64,000 bases of DNA from Diploscapter coronatus (GCA_964036155.1 OZ038423.1:44283249-44347248), one strand, 5' to 3'. Positions 26,305-39,800 are shown, counted from the stretch's first letter. Made by a program: numbers and translations. The notes: generated from the letters alone by a model not told the origin.

Positions 26305-28129
26305 ATGAATGATCAAAATATTCGGGAATATAAAATGTATGAAAGAGACATTGATATCAGTCAGGTACAAATCAACAAATTTACGGAAAAAACTCAACTG
26401 TGTAAATTAATCTACTGTATATTTTTATCATACACAATTCAGTGAGTACAATGAATATTATATTAGAATAATAAAATTTATAAATATATAAAATATAAGA
26501 AATATGAAGTAATAAAACCAGTCGATAATTGTGACTGATGCCCAGTGGCCCCTTTCTCTCATCACCCAGAGAACGCGTCTTGTGTCATATGTGAGGCGAG
26601 TTGCCTGCGAAATGATGACAAATCGAAAGAGTATAGAAAATGAAGAGAACGTCAGACAACGAAGACAAAAAATGACAAAGCGAAATAGCACAATGGTTCT
26701 AGAGACAAGAAAAGACGGGAAAGAAATAGGTAAGACTGTCATCAGATCTTAAAAAAATCGAAATTATATATTGATTTACGTGTAACTTGGCAAAATTAAT
26801 GTAGCCTGAAAATATGATAAGTGAAATTTAATATTGCCGTTAAATTATGAGATCACATTTATAGCGATTTAGATAGGCAGAACTTATTTTATGAAATTAG
26901 ATCGAAATTTCGAGAAATCAAATTGAAATTTAAAGTTCGCTTATCAAAACTATCAAACACACCCCCTAACATATTATCGAGGGAAATTTAATCAACTCGA
27001 AATACTCACGTAGCATTAACTAAATCATGACAACGTAATACGATAAAATACCAAGAGAATCTATAGCCATAGAGATATGGACATTGAAGGCCGCTAATGA
27101 TAAAGAAGGCAGGAATTCAAAGTACTAGGCGAATGATGATGTGAAATTAGAATTGTAGATTAGATTCAAGTGAAGTCATAGTTGAGAACCGTAATTTCAG
27201 TTAAATTAGGGTCGAGATAATTACTATAGAAAACTAACAATCGTGATATTGTATCATTGTAACATGAGAAATTGATAGAAAAGAACTCTTTCTATATGTA
27301 TTTGACTAACAACTCCTAATGGTTGCAATGTCTACAATGCCACGAATTTCTAATTTGCATTTTTATAGTTTCGGATAGAGAGCGCAAGTGGTTTTTCAAC
27401 TTCGATGTTAGCGGGATTTGAGGTTTGTAGAAATATTTCTTAATCGTTAGAATATCCCAAAAAATTTAATTTGAACCAGTATAAACTCCTAATTAACGCG
27501 ATAATTGCCCTCGCGAATTTTTCAATTTTCGTAAATGAAAATTGGCGTTTTGATTCATTTTTGAATCGTTTGAACCAAACTGCTCATTTCTCCTTTCAAG
27601 AATCATCACTTTCACAATTATTATACAGTCGATTCGTCTCCTTGTCGATGGTGAGTTTTGAAAATGGCAACAAATCTAAATGAAAATCGACAAAATGCCA
27701 AAGTAGCATATTCAACTTGCTAATTTTTCAAATTTCTGCACAAAAAGAAGAATATTTTGGTGAGTTGAACAAAAACGAACACTCATCAGAGAGACTTGAA
27801 AATTTCAGAATATGGCCTTCATAATAGTAGAAATATACTATCGAATGCGCAAAATGCACGATCATCACATCGGATTTTCGAGAATTTCAACGCCTTTAGG
27901 CTCCAAAAACAGGCATTTTCATTGATTTCCAGGATCGGTCTTCGGTCTAACGGAAACTTTAGTAGAGTTTGAAATCTCCTACAGAATAAATCCGTTTTGA
28001 AATCCCACCAAATTTAAAGATATTCTCAGGAATCCGGCTCAAAAATTCGTTTACGCAAAAAATCGTAATTTTTGCATATTGAAATTTGAGCATTTGTGCT
28101 TTCTAGCTTCGGATAAGTGAAATATTGAG

Positions 28130-31100
28130 TCATTGATCTCTAATAGCATTTGAAGACGATTGCCTAGAAGTATTCTGGCCGTTCTCGATCATATTTGCCT
28201 GACTCGAACCGATATGCATTCGATTCATGGAAGCTTGCAGAGCGACTACTCCTGCAGCATTCAATCGGCTTGGAAGCAGCGATATTTGACGATCATTGAG
28301 TTCAACGAGTTCTTTTTCGATTTCCTTGAAGGTATCAATCGTGCTGGAAGTGGGATCCTGAAATTTTCGTTAATAAATCCTTCATAGCTATTTAGATCGG
28401 TTCACACGTTTAACCTCACTTATTTTAAAGCTAGCCTAACTATTACAAGGTTTTTTTCCTTAGAATTATTGATTGAGGTTACATTGAGCTTGTTAATACT
28501 AGTACCTGATTCTGAACATGTGTGAGTATGGCCTTATCCTGAACATCTGCGAGTCTGACCCTATTCTGGGCATCTGTGAATATGACCTGATACTGAACAT
28601 CTGTGAGTATGTTCTGAAGCTTGCCGAACAGTTCGAGGTAATCATCAATCAGGTCCTAAGTTGAAATAAATGAATCACTTAATTTATTATAATTTTTTAC
28701 CCCAGCAGATTTCATTTTTTCTGAATCGACCGAAGATCTCAACAGATTGTTTTTGTCAGTGGTCATCAAGGAGCCTTGAATCGTTATGCTACTGAAGAGC
28801 TTTTCAGCGGAGTACTGCAACTCATCTTGAAATAAAACCTTCAGCTTGTAACCTAGGAAAATTTGACTACAGGTAAGCCTCCCCATACTGACGAGTAATT
28901 TTACTGAGCACTACTGGTCAACTGAATATTCCCTGAGACACTCTTACCTTGAAGGCAGCTCTGTGTTTTTCCAATTCCTTACTATTCGACTTCTTTTTCT
29001 CGATCTCGCTGACGAAATTTTCCACCTGAAATGGAAGTCATCATTTTAGGGTGAAAGCGAGCCTAAGAAGCACTTTCGTCTGACGAAAATCAAACATAAG
29101 GGATAGGTCGTGAGGAATTTCAGACGATAGGCTCCCCTAGGTCTGGATGAAGGAAGGATTTTCTTACCTGACGACGAATATCAGCAGTATTTCTCAATAA
29201 CGTCATGCCGTAGAGTTTCACATTAGAGATCTGAAACTGCAAATCTATAATTGAAGGAAGATTGAAGTTATCACCCTAGTATTGAAGATTTCATTCGTCG
29301 TATGTGAGCCAAGCTGAGCTTGAATCACAGCTGCGGTTCGGATGTTTTCGTTGAGCATGCCGACGCGTTGATCGTCAAGTTCGTTACGCTGGGCTTCCAT
29401 TCGCACCTGAACCTCATCTTGATGCTAGGCTAAGGGTATTTGATCAAGTTTGAAAGAAGACCAGACAGATTCGGCATTTATTCTATTTTGTGCGTAAGTA
29501 AGTCTGTCCAACTATAATTCGTGATGGCATAGCAATTTCAAACTTTGAATTATCAATTTCTGGCAATTACTACATAGCGGAGTGTCTTTTCCACACTATT
29601 TCTTTCAAATTCCATTCTATTGTTTATCTTCAACTATAAAGCTCCGCCATTTAGTAATTGCCTCAACTTCTTCTTTTCAAACTTTAGAATTTAGAATCCC
29701 TTACAATTTCTTCATTGATTTCCCCCATGATCTCCTTGTGATCCGTCTCATCCTTCGACATCTGTAGGTCGAGCTGCGTCATGAGCTCCTTGTGCCGAGC
29801 CTCTTCCTTTTGCATCCTCGCTTCCATGTCGGACTTCTCCTTCTCGTGCCTTTGAATCATCTCGATGCGCTGCTTCGAGAAGTCTTCTAGGAGCTGGATT
29901 TTCTAAATTTATCTTTGCTTCCAATTTTTGGTTAAGAGGCTCATTCATTTCATACATTCTTATCTCTTCGTTCCTCAGCCTTTCTGGTTTTCTCCTCGAG
30001 CTCCTTGATATCATCCTCGTGTTTCTTCATCAATTTCGCTTCCTCGTCCTGAAAGTAAACATCTCAAAATGGCTTCAAATTTTCAAAAATAAACCTCATT
30101 ATGCTTCCTCGTTTCATCGATCTGTCGTTTCGCTTCCTTCTTGTCAGCTTCAGCCTCCTTGGCGTACTTGTCAAGTTTAGCCCTGTAGTCCTTCATGATG
30201 ATATCATGATGTCTCTTCTGTTCTTGCTCTATTCGCCTCATTTCAGCGCGGTATTCATCGGCGTTTCTAAACACAGCACGATTTTGTGATGTGTATTTCG
30301 TTTTTCAGAATGTGGATAGTTAGTCAAAGCATATTTTGAATTCGAAGTTGAGCCTTGGACAATGCTAAGTTTGACTTAAGGATCAGCAAAACAGAATTTT
30401 AGAAGTCTTGCTTGATATTTTGATTAGTTGGTTTATAAATCTTCATGCCTCTTTTCCGTTTCACCAGCCAGTCTAGACTTTTCTGTATTAGCTTTCTGGA
30501 GCTTGACGATCTCGTCGGTAGTGACTTGAGAGTTTTTCATCAGCCTATTGAGTTTTTCTGCTCTCTGACGCTCCTAACAAAGGGATCTTTTCTACCGAAT
30601 CTCTCGGAGGACAGTAGAAAATGTCTCCCTTATAAGAATTTTTAGAATAACTTCAATTTAAAACAAAAAAAAAAGATCGAACTTACCAATTCTTGTTCGT
30701 GCTCTAATCTACGTTTCTCTGCTTGTCGTCGTTCTTCCATTTCACTCTGTTGACGCTCATTTTCCAGTCTCAGTTCCTGAAAATTTCAAATTTCCCGAAT
30801 CTTCTGCTAAAAAAATGAAATTCTGACCTCCAATCTTTGCCGATATTCCTCTCTCACTTGCTCTAATTCTTGTTTTCGCCTATTACTGTTGTCTTCAACC
30901 TCAAGCTCTTTTTCTTGAATCTAAAAAAATCATCAGTAATTTTTAAATCATCATGATTAAGAAACTCAATTTGGATTTTAATCTGTTAAACTCTTCAATG
31001 AAAATTTCTTTTCAATAGAATTTTAGAAACAGTTTCATAGAAAGTGCTCTAATGTTAGTCAGCGTTCTCAACAAAATATGTCAAACTAAAAATAGGCGTT

Positions 31101-31138
31101 TTAATTTTAAAGCTTACTTTCGACTCACCGTTACCCAT
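28130..31138 (-). CDS. Coiled-coil protein with candidate N-myristoylation signal and nine-residue repeats
   Basis: Minus-strand exons run from ATG 31138 (MGNGESK, exon 31118-31138) through 30828-30920, 30687-30777, about 30440-30575, about 30098-30270, further exons to about 28.9 kb, then 28701-28813, 28506-28655 and 28130-28357 (stop TGA). Gly2 and Ser6 fit an N-myristoylation signal, suggesting membrane attachment. Most of the protein is heptad-rich charged helix, for example IEQEQKRHHDIIMKDYRAKL and HEKEKSDMEARMQKEEARH. Exon 28506-28655 carries four related nonapeptides (LQNILTDVQ, YQVIFTDAQ, NRVRLADVQ, DKAILTHVQ). The C-terminus is serine/asparagine-rich. I do not recognise the family. 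The donor of the 30.44 kb exon is unclear: either a GC donor or an earlier GT. A structural or scaffolding role is only inferred from the coiled coil. Confidence 0.7.
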
Positions 31139-31934
31139 ATTGAATTAGATTCTGGAATTTAAAAAAAAATCAAAATTGCCAAATCTGGTAAAAATCAAAA
31201 ATCGTTGCGCAAATAAATCAATGTTAAAACGAGAGAAACTAGAAAAAGGAAAAATACGTTAGATAACGTAATGTTGCTCAGCATGATGAATGAAAGACAT
31301 GAAAATAGTAGAAAAGTTAGCTAAAAATTCATTAATCATTATTTTTCAAACGATAACATTGCAAATAGCGTCGAACACTGTATCTTTTCAACTTTCTCAG
31401 AATTTTAACACAATTCATGCATGCTAATCTAATTTATAAATTTTGCTTCAACAAATCAATAAAATTCTTTATTTACACCGAATTCGTATGCATAAAATAT
31501 CACATTTGAGAGGAGTAGGGCAAATATTTTCAGACACGACTTTGTAAAGGCGAAGTATTGGCGCTGGTCAGACTTAGGATGTCGAACGTAGCGAGTGGGG
31601 CAGTGCTTGACACCTGAAGAAAATTTTTAGGTTAGTAATTTTTCTCACACTTGCTTTATACTTTGCGTTATCTACAAACTTATCATATCGGAAGCAAAGC
31701 CTACTATATTTTTTATCAAATCAAAGTCAAAACTTATTACAACTAATTTCTTATCTTTCCAAGCCTCTATCGATAAACGCTCAGTAAGCTTCTATGATCA
31801 CGCTATCTCAATCATTTTCAGCATTTTTATCTGCAAAAAGCAAAGCACACGAACCTGAAGCTGTACAATATGTTCACTGCGTAGCGGATCCTATGTCTTG
31901 ACGATTGCAAATCACAGGCTTCATCAAGTCATCC

Positions 31935-34455
31935 TCAGATGAGTACCTCGGGCTGTGAGGCGGCAAGCAACCTGCCCACCGCTTCCCGACAGATCTTCGA
32001 CCGTTGCTGGTTCTCAATGATCATCGCCTTGTTTCCGTTCGCGAGCGGCTCCTTGAGGGAACAGTCCTCTGTGGTCCGCATCTTCTTCCGTTTTTTCTTC
32101 TCGGAACTTCGACCAGTCACATATTTCGCCAGAGTATCGGCAAAACTTCGCGAATACTTCTTGTAGATGATGAAGTTGAAACTGAATTTGTTCTATGATG
32201 CAACTTTTATAGCTGGAATCTTGGAGACTAGTTATATTTAGCTTCCTGAATGTGTCATCGAACTTAGGAGTTGGGAGCGCAAGAAAAAAGAATATCAATG
32301 ACAAATGCGGGAGATCATTATATTTTGAAAGATTGTGGGTTCCTGATTAAGTTTTATGGCTTATACTGTGAAAAGTACCTTGAATTGAAAACCACGAGCA
32401 AATTTGAGAAGTCGACGATAAAGTTGATGTTAGCGCCCATAATATCAGAAAGGAGTGTCTCGAAAATATTGATGAACAGAGCGGCGATATTGCAGCAAAT
32501 GAACAACAGCACGACGAGAATCTGGAAAATCGATTAAGTTCATTTTTTTAAATTGAAATACCAATGACATGTTGTCTTCAGAACTCGTTGAGGCAGACCC
32601 GAAAACGGAAAATCCTGAATCTTTCATGAAATCTCGATCTTTAAAGATTTGAGCAAACCTATAATGAAAGAATTCAAAATAATTAGCATAATCAATGGAC
32701 CGACGGCTAGGAAAATCGTGTACATGTAGTTGTAGTAGATTTCGACGTATCTAAAATGACTATGACTTGAAACTGCTATATTTTATTATGACTATCATTG
32801 TTTTGCAAGTCTTCTAAACTGTTCCAAATAACAATAAAACCTACAAACTACTTGAAGTTTCAGTATGATTTTAAGGATAATTTATAACCTTGGATTTGAA
32901 AAGAAAAGTGAATAAAGGTCAGTTATCATTTTATAAACTTCTAGTTAAACATTGAAACTCACAAATTGTTATATCTCAGAGTCGTCGGACAGACTTCAAT
33001 GGACGGTCCTCCGAAGTACTGATGATAGCAATCTATCGTGAAGCCCTCGAAGAAATGGGGCACGTTATAGAAGAGTGAGAATGTCACCACGAAACACGAC
33101 GTGAATCGGACAAACTGTGGTCGAGACACGAAGCGGCGAATCTTCTCGTTGAGACAAACCTGAAATTTTTATAATTAAAAACTGTTTTTTATTTATTTAA
33201 ATTTAAGATATTAATGTTTTCAAATTTTAGATACTTTTTTATTTCGTTAATTTAAAAGGTTTTTTCTCTTTATTTGGTTAGCTTTAAGGTAAAGTGGTAT
33301 TTCAACTATCTCTTGAAATTCCTTTTATATAAGAAATCTTTGAAACGCATACAATTTGAAAAATGAGAAAAAAGGGGAAAACATTCCTTACTTGAGCAAA
33401 ACAATCTGCGCCAGCAGCGATTGTGAAATACACTGAGCAAGTTTGAGCGATCGTTCCTAGGGCAAATACTGTGCCAGATAAATGCTAAAAATTAGCATAA
33501 ATAACAAATGAAGATAAAATTCGTACCCCAGCTATCCGATCGAGAAGCAAAGAAAAATGTCGATAGGTTTCTAGCGAAAATACGAAAATTCCCGTTGATA
33601 TGACTGCTGAATCTGAGCAGGCCAGCCCAAAAAGGTACGAATTGGTGGAACATCGCATTTCTGAAAAAAAAAAAGTCTAAAAATCGAAAATTAGAAAATT
33701 AGAATATGAGGTGATTTGCAGCAACATTTAGCGGGAAAATTCGTTATGAATCGCCCTAGACTCGGAAAATTTATAATCTCATGATAGAGAAATGGAATTT
33801 AAAAATTTAAAGAAAATCGACAATTTGATAATTTCGGACTTCTTCATAAAAAAAAATAAAATGACGAAATTAAAAGCCCACCCTTCCGGCTATACACGTA
33901 TGCGGAAATGGCATTGCCCATCAGGCCCAGAGTCCCGACGAGCGGCAAAATGATGCCGACCACGATCAGGTTGTAGATCATGTAGACCTCCCATCGTGAG
34001 GCTGGATTGCATACACCGCACTAAAATTGGCATCTTTGAAGGAAAATTCGTAGTTCATGATATTCAAGATATAAAGCGTCACTATGAAGACCTGGTGATA
34101 ATATAAGACCTAGGGAGAGTACTTTAATCAAATTAAAATAAACTATAAGGGGTAGGTTGCAGGTATTTTCTGATGCTCGTTCTCCTTAGGACTGGGTCAA
34201 GTCTTTCTTTTCCATGTTATTGTAAATTTGTATAGGTTACCTGAGGTAAGCAATCGGTGAAATTCAATCCGGACCAATCGTAAACACCCGCTTCCAATAA
34301 TTGTTTCAATTTAGAGAATAGCTACAATTTTTCATGCTAATTTCAAAATTAGCAATGAAGATTCATACCTCATCATTTTCGTTGCATCCTAAAGGTATCG
34401 TCAAGTTATACAAAGGTGTCTCCTCCTCTTCCATATTAGCATTCGTGGCTCTGTT
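31935..34455 (-). CDS. FMRFamide-receptor-like rhodopsin-family GPCR (peptide receptor)
   Basis: Exons 34369-34455, 34241-34321, 33882-34020, 33527-33660, 33392-33484, 32963-33159, 32659-32750, 32562-32614, 32379-32521 and 31935-32181 join in phase. The extracellular N-terminus has NLT and NFT glycosylation sites and a CGVC motif. TM1 carries GLMGNAISAYVY. TM2 follows with YLFGLACSDSAV, TM3 with QTCSVYFTIAAGADCFAQVC and TM4 with FTSCFVVTFSLFYNVPHFFE. TM5 has YTIFLAVGPLIMLIILNSF. TM7 ends NLLVVFNSSFNFIIYKKYS. The long basic tail ends at TGA 31935. The layout matches nematode FRPR-type neuropeptide receptors. The DRY region reads ADCF and NPxxY reads NSSFNFIIY, both altered. An ATG at 34434 is in frame, but the first exon seems to continue upstream, so the start is uncertain. 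Confidence 0.82.
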
Positions 34456-35573
34456 CTGAAAATCCTAGAAAATTATTACTTTCCAAAAAAGATTCTAGAA
34501 CAAATAAATTGCGAGTTTTCAAGTAGTAGGATTTTCTTCAGAATACTGAATAATTCAGAAGAGAGATAACAAAATTTATTTATTGAAATGCTCTGGAAAA
34601 ATTTCAGAAAGAATACTTTGCAAGTATTAAAACATTTTCTTCAGAAAATTAAGGATTTGGAAGTTTAGAAAAGAAGGATAGAAAACTCAATATTAGTTCA
34701 TGAGTGGCACATGTGCCGAGTTTAAAATATTTGGAATCTAACGAGAGAAATCTTTGAAACAAATCAAATTCCAAACGCGTTCAAGCATGAGTTTTGCGCA
34801 AACGCCTATTATTTCCTGAATAGATGATGGAAGATATCACTTTGGAAAAGGTTTTGGGTCTGCTGGTTTTTTAAAAATTTTTATCGAAGAGAATTGGAAA
34901 ATCAAACTTCTAAAAACATAAAATATACCGTAAAACCTCTAATTGAAACCCATAGACTTCTTTTTAGAGGTCATTTTTCCGAAAAACGAACATTCCAATA
35001 TTTCTTTCCCTTTGTTATAGCGATAGGAGTTGACCAATTTTTAGAATTATTTCCGAAACATATTTATACTTTGCTTTCCCAAAATCGAACGCTTCTACTA
35101 ACTTATGTGCATGTTATGAAGCCAATATATGGCCATTCGAATGTTTACATATTGCCTTGGAAAAAATGATATGAAACCTAAAGCTTCCCAGAACATGAAG
35201 ATTTCTAATGTTTGAATGCTGCAGAATAATTTCTCCTTCGGATTTTTAGATCTTAGGTTTCGAATGAAATAATAGATAATTGGCGAGATATGTTGAGACG
35301 GAACGAAGGTATAAAAATAACTATGAAATCAGAGAGCATAATTTAAAATTTAATGAGAGAATCGATATTAAATTTTTTTCGTGAACAATCTCAGATCAAA
35401 GTGAATATGTAACGGCGCAAATTGGAGATGAATAAAGAGGAAGAACATCAAAAGGGCGCCGAATGAAAACGGCATATGCCGAAATTTGAGGGTGTCTGGA
35501 AAATCCAAGAATGTCAGAACAAAAATCGCATGAAATCATCTAAGCTACTAAAATTATTAGATACAATTGTATA
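34456..35573. other. Upstream flank of the GPCR gene, left side of the mariner insertion
   Basis: AT-rich DNA. The N-terminal exon of the GPCR may lie here, but I could not pick one with a signal peptide. A plus-strand ORF of 91 codons at 34894-35169 has no recognisable domain and is probably chance. Confidence 0.35.
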
Positions 35574-36845
35574 TTAGGTTGATGCATTCCTGTTTTCCGA
35601 TTTGTGCGAAACAGTTCAACAGAACATAACTTTATTGGCTAACAAGGATATTAGATGAAATATTCGCCATCGCTGTCCACAGTCTTCTGCCAGCGACTGG
35701 GCAGCTTACGGATTCCCTCGCCGTACCAAGCGGGCTGCTTGGAGGCGAAGTAGGTCTTCAACCATGCGTCGACCTCCGCGCGGTTCTTGAAGTGTGTCTC
35801 GCCAAGGACTCGCTGCATGTCCGAGAAGAGCCAGTAGTCGCTAGGTGCCATGTCGGGCGAGTAGGGGGCATGGGGTACAATGTGCCATCCGAACGTTGTC
35901 AGCTCCTTTTTCACTTGTTTACACACATGAGGGCGGGCGTTGTCGTGGAGAAAGTGAAGACGACCTCGTAGCCAGGGAGTGGATTGGACGTGAGCCTTCA
36001 AGTTTCTCAGCTGGCGAGCGTAGACATCACCCGTGATCGTCGTACCCTCGGGTAGCAGCTCCCAGTAGATGGGGCCTTGGACGCCCCACCATACGGATAG
36101 CATCACCTTCTTCTGGTGCGTTTCGTCTTTGGCGACGGGTTCCGGCTGATCCTCCTTGTCCACCCACTGGGCACGTCTCACAACGTGATGGTAGACGATC
36201 CATTTCTCATCTCCCGTTATGAGATTGTCCAGCCAGGCCGTCGTCCTTTCGTATGTAAGAAGACTCATTGCTGTGTCAACTCGACAATTCTTGTTCTTGT
36301 CGCTCAAGACGTGGGGAATCCAACGGCCCAACTTTTGTACCTTGCCGAGCTTCTTCAGTCCTCGAACGACAGTTGCCTGTCTACTCCGAGAGTCTGCGCC
36401 ATTTCTCGCGTAGTAGCGAATGGATCCCCTTCGACTGTGCTGCGCAGCAAATCCAAATCCATCACTCGTGCAGGTTGCGACCTCTCCTCGTCTTCGAGAT
36501 TGTAGTTGTGGGCCTCGAATCGTTTGAACCAATTGCGTACTGTGTGCTCGGAGGGGACTTCCTGGGGATATACTCGGGCCAGTTGACGGTGGGTCTCGGG
36601 TGGTTTGGTGCCAGAGAGGAAGAGAAATAACATTACGTTGCGTATGTGGACACTGTTTGGGTGGAATCGATGGGGCATTGTGGGAACTAGACTGCTCGCT
36701 AGCTGGTTGTGGCACTGCGACTGATAAGAGGGAGGGGCAAGTTGTTTATATTATAGAGCACAGTGGTTGTTGTCGCGGTCGGCCGCAGAGGGGAGGGAGC
36801 AAAGTACACATATCAAAAACGGAAAACAGGAATGCATCAACCTAA
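35574..36845 (-). mobile_element. mariner transposon, full-length, 1272 bp
   Basis: Both ends are present. The left end begins TTAGGTTGATGCATTCCTGT and the right end is its reverse complement for about 26 bp (through TTTTCCG). The element is flanked by TA on both sides (35572-35573 and 36846-36847), the target duplication of Tc1/mariner elements. Length is standard for mariner. It is visibly GC- and CpG-rich compared with the host DNA, which fits recent arrival. It lies between the GPCR gene and a long gene-free region and interrupts no exon I can see. Confidence 0.97.
35651..36678 (-). pseudogene. mariner transposase, one frameshift
   Basis: The N-terminal part (ATG at 36678, MPHRFHPNSVHIRNVMLF) carries the paired helix-turn-helix region, including HTVRNWFKRFEAHNYNLEDE. 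Near 36362-36380 the reading frame changes. The C-terminal part continues in another frame from GLKKLGKVQKLGRWIPHVL to the stop at 35651. The catalytic DD34D triad is intact: D in ITGDEKWI, D in HDNARPH and D in YSPDMAPSDYW, with exactly 34 residues between the last two. The frameshift, most simply a one-base loss, is the only disabling change I see, so the copy is probably non-autonomous but young. Such transposases cut and paste DNA at TA sites. Confidence 0.93.
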
Positions 36846-39800
36846 TATTAAATTACAGCTCAATTATTGTAATCTGCACCAGAGAAAGTTATCAATTAGT
36901 TATTAATAAAGCTATCGAGCTTAGAGAAGAGTGATGAAAGATTTGCCGATACACAGCACAGGAGAATTCGAGTTATCAAAAGTTTCAATGAATAATTCAC
37001 GAAAAACCCTGAAACATATCCTAAACTCTGTGATTTATTCCATTCATAAATTTGCACAAGTTTCAAGTCCATTCGCGCAAAGCATGAAAGATATTCCACA
37101 TCGATAAGTTGCAATTGAGGAAGTCGAAAGATAAATGGGGAATAAAAACGGGAGAGACTGGGAACAAAAGGGTATTTAGTGGGAAGAAGGAGGGAGGAAA
37201 GATAAAGAGTCCCGAGTCTGCTTTCCTAAACTTCGATACTCTGAAGAAGGGCCTGAGGAAAAGCCTGCGCACAAGAGGGTCGAAAGATAGACTGAAGGCG
37301 TGAAATCAGATATAGCCGCTTCTCGCAGGGCTATTTCTTCATTTTCGGCCGTTTTCTTTTCATCGCTCGTTATTTTCTCTTACTTTTCGAGCTTTCAAAC
37401 TTTGTGTATCTTCCACGAGCGTCTAAATCATCCTCAATCTCCCGTTTTTGCAAAAAAAAACGATGTTTTCATCAGATTGCCAGAAAAGGATAATCTAGTT
37501 AAACAACAAGACATGTTTTGAAACTTGAGAATGATGAGGTTCAAAGAAGTATCGGGAATAGAAAAATTTCCTAGTTTTGTTGATTTTTCAAATGATAAAC
37601 ATTTTCATTTTTATGGGTATTCGAAAATCTCGCGACTTTGTGAAATAGTATGTAGATGTATAGGAGAGGATAGGGAAATATAGGAGAAAGACTCTCATTC
37701 TTGGATACTGTCTCATGAAGTGACGAGTTTGCGAGACTTCCGAGTTACCCATTTTATGCCTCAGAAGATTGCACCCATTGTTAGTGAAATTAAGATACCA
37801 GTGCCTAGATACCCCTTCGTTAATTTCATATTAAGTTAGTGGAACTAAAAACCTAATAGACTTTTAAAAATTTTGTATTAAAAGGTAACTAGAGGAAAGT
37901 AATGATAGTCGGAAAAATTCTCTCTAACTTATGATAAAACATATTCCAGAGTTCAGGAGCTTTATGGGCGAAACGGAAATTTATTTAGAAAGTTTTCCGT
38001 TCGCCTTTTCGAGGAGCGGTGAACGTGAGTGGCGAAAGCAAAAAACATGCAAATGCGTAGGCAAAAATGATGGATGCGAATCTAACAAAGATCATTGTGA
38101 GCAAAAATAACGAAGAATCAAAATTTTGCCGAACCTTTTCGAATATCGAAAGCTTAAATCTTAAATTTAGGGGTTTAATTATTTTATGACTAAAAATAAT
38201 CATTAAGAGGAGAAATTAGTGGTATTCTAACTTTTTTTTTTAAATAATAACATGATATTCAAGTGGTATTTGGCGGAAGGATTTAATATAGATGTATTTT
38301 CAAACTTATACTTCCTATTGATATTTAATTTTAACTTTAGCTATTTGAATGCAGGTGATAGTAATTTTTAAGAGTAAAATTTAAACGAATACTTTAGATC
38401 TATCTTGATATTTAAACTTTAGCAATCTCAATAGATGTGATGATAATTTAAGTTATATCCTGTGATAACACAGAATTCTACTTTTTTAAAGATATTAATT
38501 ACATCGTCGCAATTTTTGATAAAACAAAGAGACAAAGAAAACGCCGACTTTAAAAATAATGAGCCGCATTGTCAAAAGCCGAGTTTTTAATGTAAGACAA
38601 TTGTTCTGAATAAAGGTAAGTGATAACTCATTTGATGCAAAAAAAAACACAGAGCTTGATATCCTAACATAAACATGATAATACGACTATAAATTACAAG
38701 TTGGTTCAGCTTACACAACAATGCTGGTTATCTAACATTTTTAGAAGTCTCAAAGTAGATAACGTAAATTTTGAAAGTTATTTAGGATACTATATAAAAG
38801 CAGTAATTTGTATCATTCGACAAGACTAAATCCTCAAATGCACTTTCAGAACATCTGATCTCAACTAACAGATATACGAATTGATAAGTTATCAGAAATG
38901 ATTGATGCGTCGAAATTGCATCATAAAGCTGAAAGATGATCGGAAAAGTGAGGGACGAGAATAATGAATGAATGGAAAACGTCTCGAGGATGACTGCGAG
39001 AAAATGCTGGGTGTTGCTTTTGTCACTTTGATGCATTGCATCTCAAGGAGTCGGCAGGCTTTATGCAAAAACGCGACGTGCGAACACTGGACCGAGAACA
39101 TGAAAATGAAGACGAAAAGAGCATTCGAAATTTAGACTCTAGAGAAAAAGTTAAAGATAACTAGATGTGATAGCAATGGGCAACAAGTTGAAGGAAGTAG
39201 GGAATGCATGAAATAAAGACTTACTGAAAAGGAGAAGAGTGTTGAAAGGATTTGATAAGAAAATGGATGAAGTAATGAGGAACCGAAACTGGACATGGAA
39301 TGAACATTTGAGAATGATAGAATACGGATAGAAGTGCGAAATAGTGTGTGAACGAAATATGATGTCTAAAGTCAATGAGAAGTACAGAGGGTGCAAAGAG
39401 AGTATGGTTAATTTTTTGAAAACATTCACAAATGACAGCAAAGACCTCGAAATCCAGCTAATGAAATGCATAAATCATAAGCCCTGTGACCAATTTTCAT
39501 CATTCAAAACCGCACTCATTTTCTGGAAGGCTTATCGCTAGCTCGCGTGCTGGAGAAACTTATAGAAAGGTGTTTAAATTTTGTGACTTTTGGCCTATGC
39601 TTCAGGAAAATTGATCGCGAATAAAGATAAAAGTTGTTGTTATAGCAAGTGTTCTCAGCGTCACAAAATGACTAGCTTATTTTTGGCGTCGTAAACATCT
39701 CACTCATCGAGCTATATAGAAATTTTTGTACTTTGCCTAAACAACTAAAGCATTTTGATCTGCCTCAAATCGCGTGAGCGTCATCAATCTAATCGATTTA

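Larger units (their letters stand above)
22661..28129. other. Gene-poor interval between DCAF11 and the coiled-coil gene
   Basis: No exon chain could be supported. An open minus-strand stretch at 23440-23611 has an acceptor upstream but does not join DCAF11 in phase. A GC-richer patch at 23070-23230 could be a promoter or 5' exon. The plus strand is purine-rich at 24780-24930 and 26590-26740. The dispersed repeat at 26140 and diverged tandem units at 24395-24715 are listed separately. Confidence 0.4.

Noticed and set aside
36116..36630. Plus-strand ORFs of 120-129 codons
   Set aside because: They are antisense shadows of the mariner transposase.
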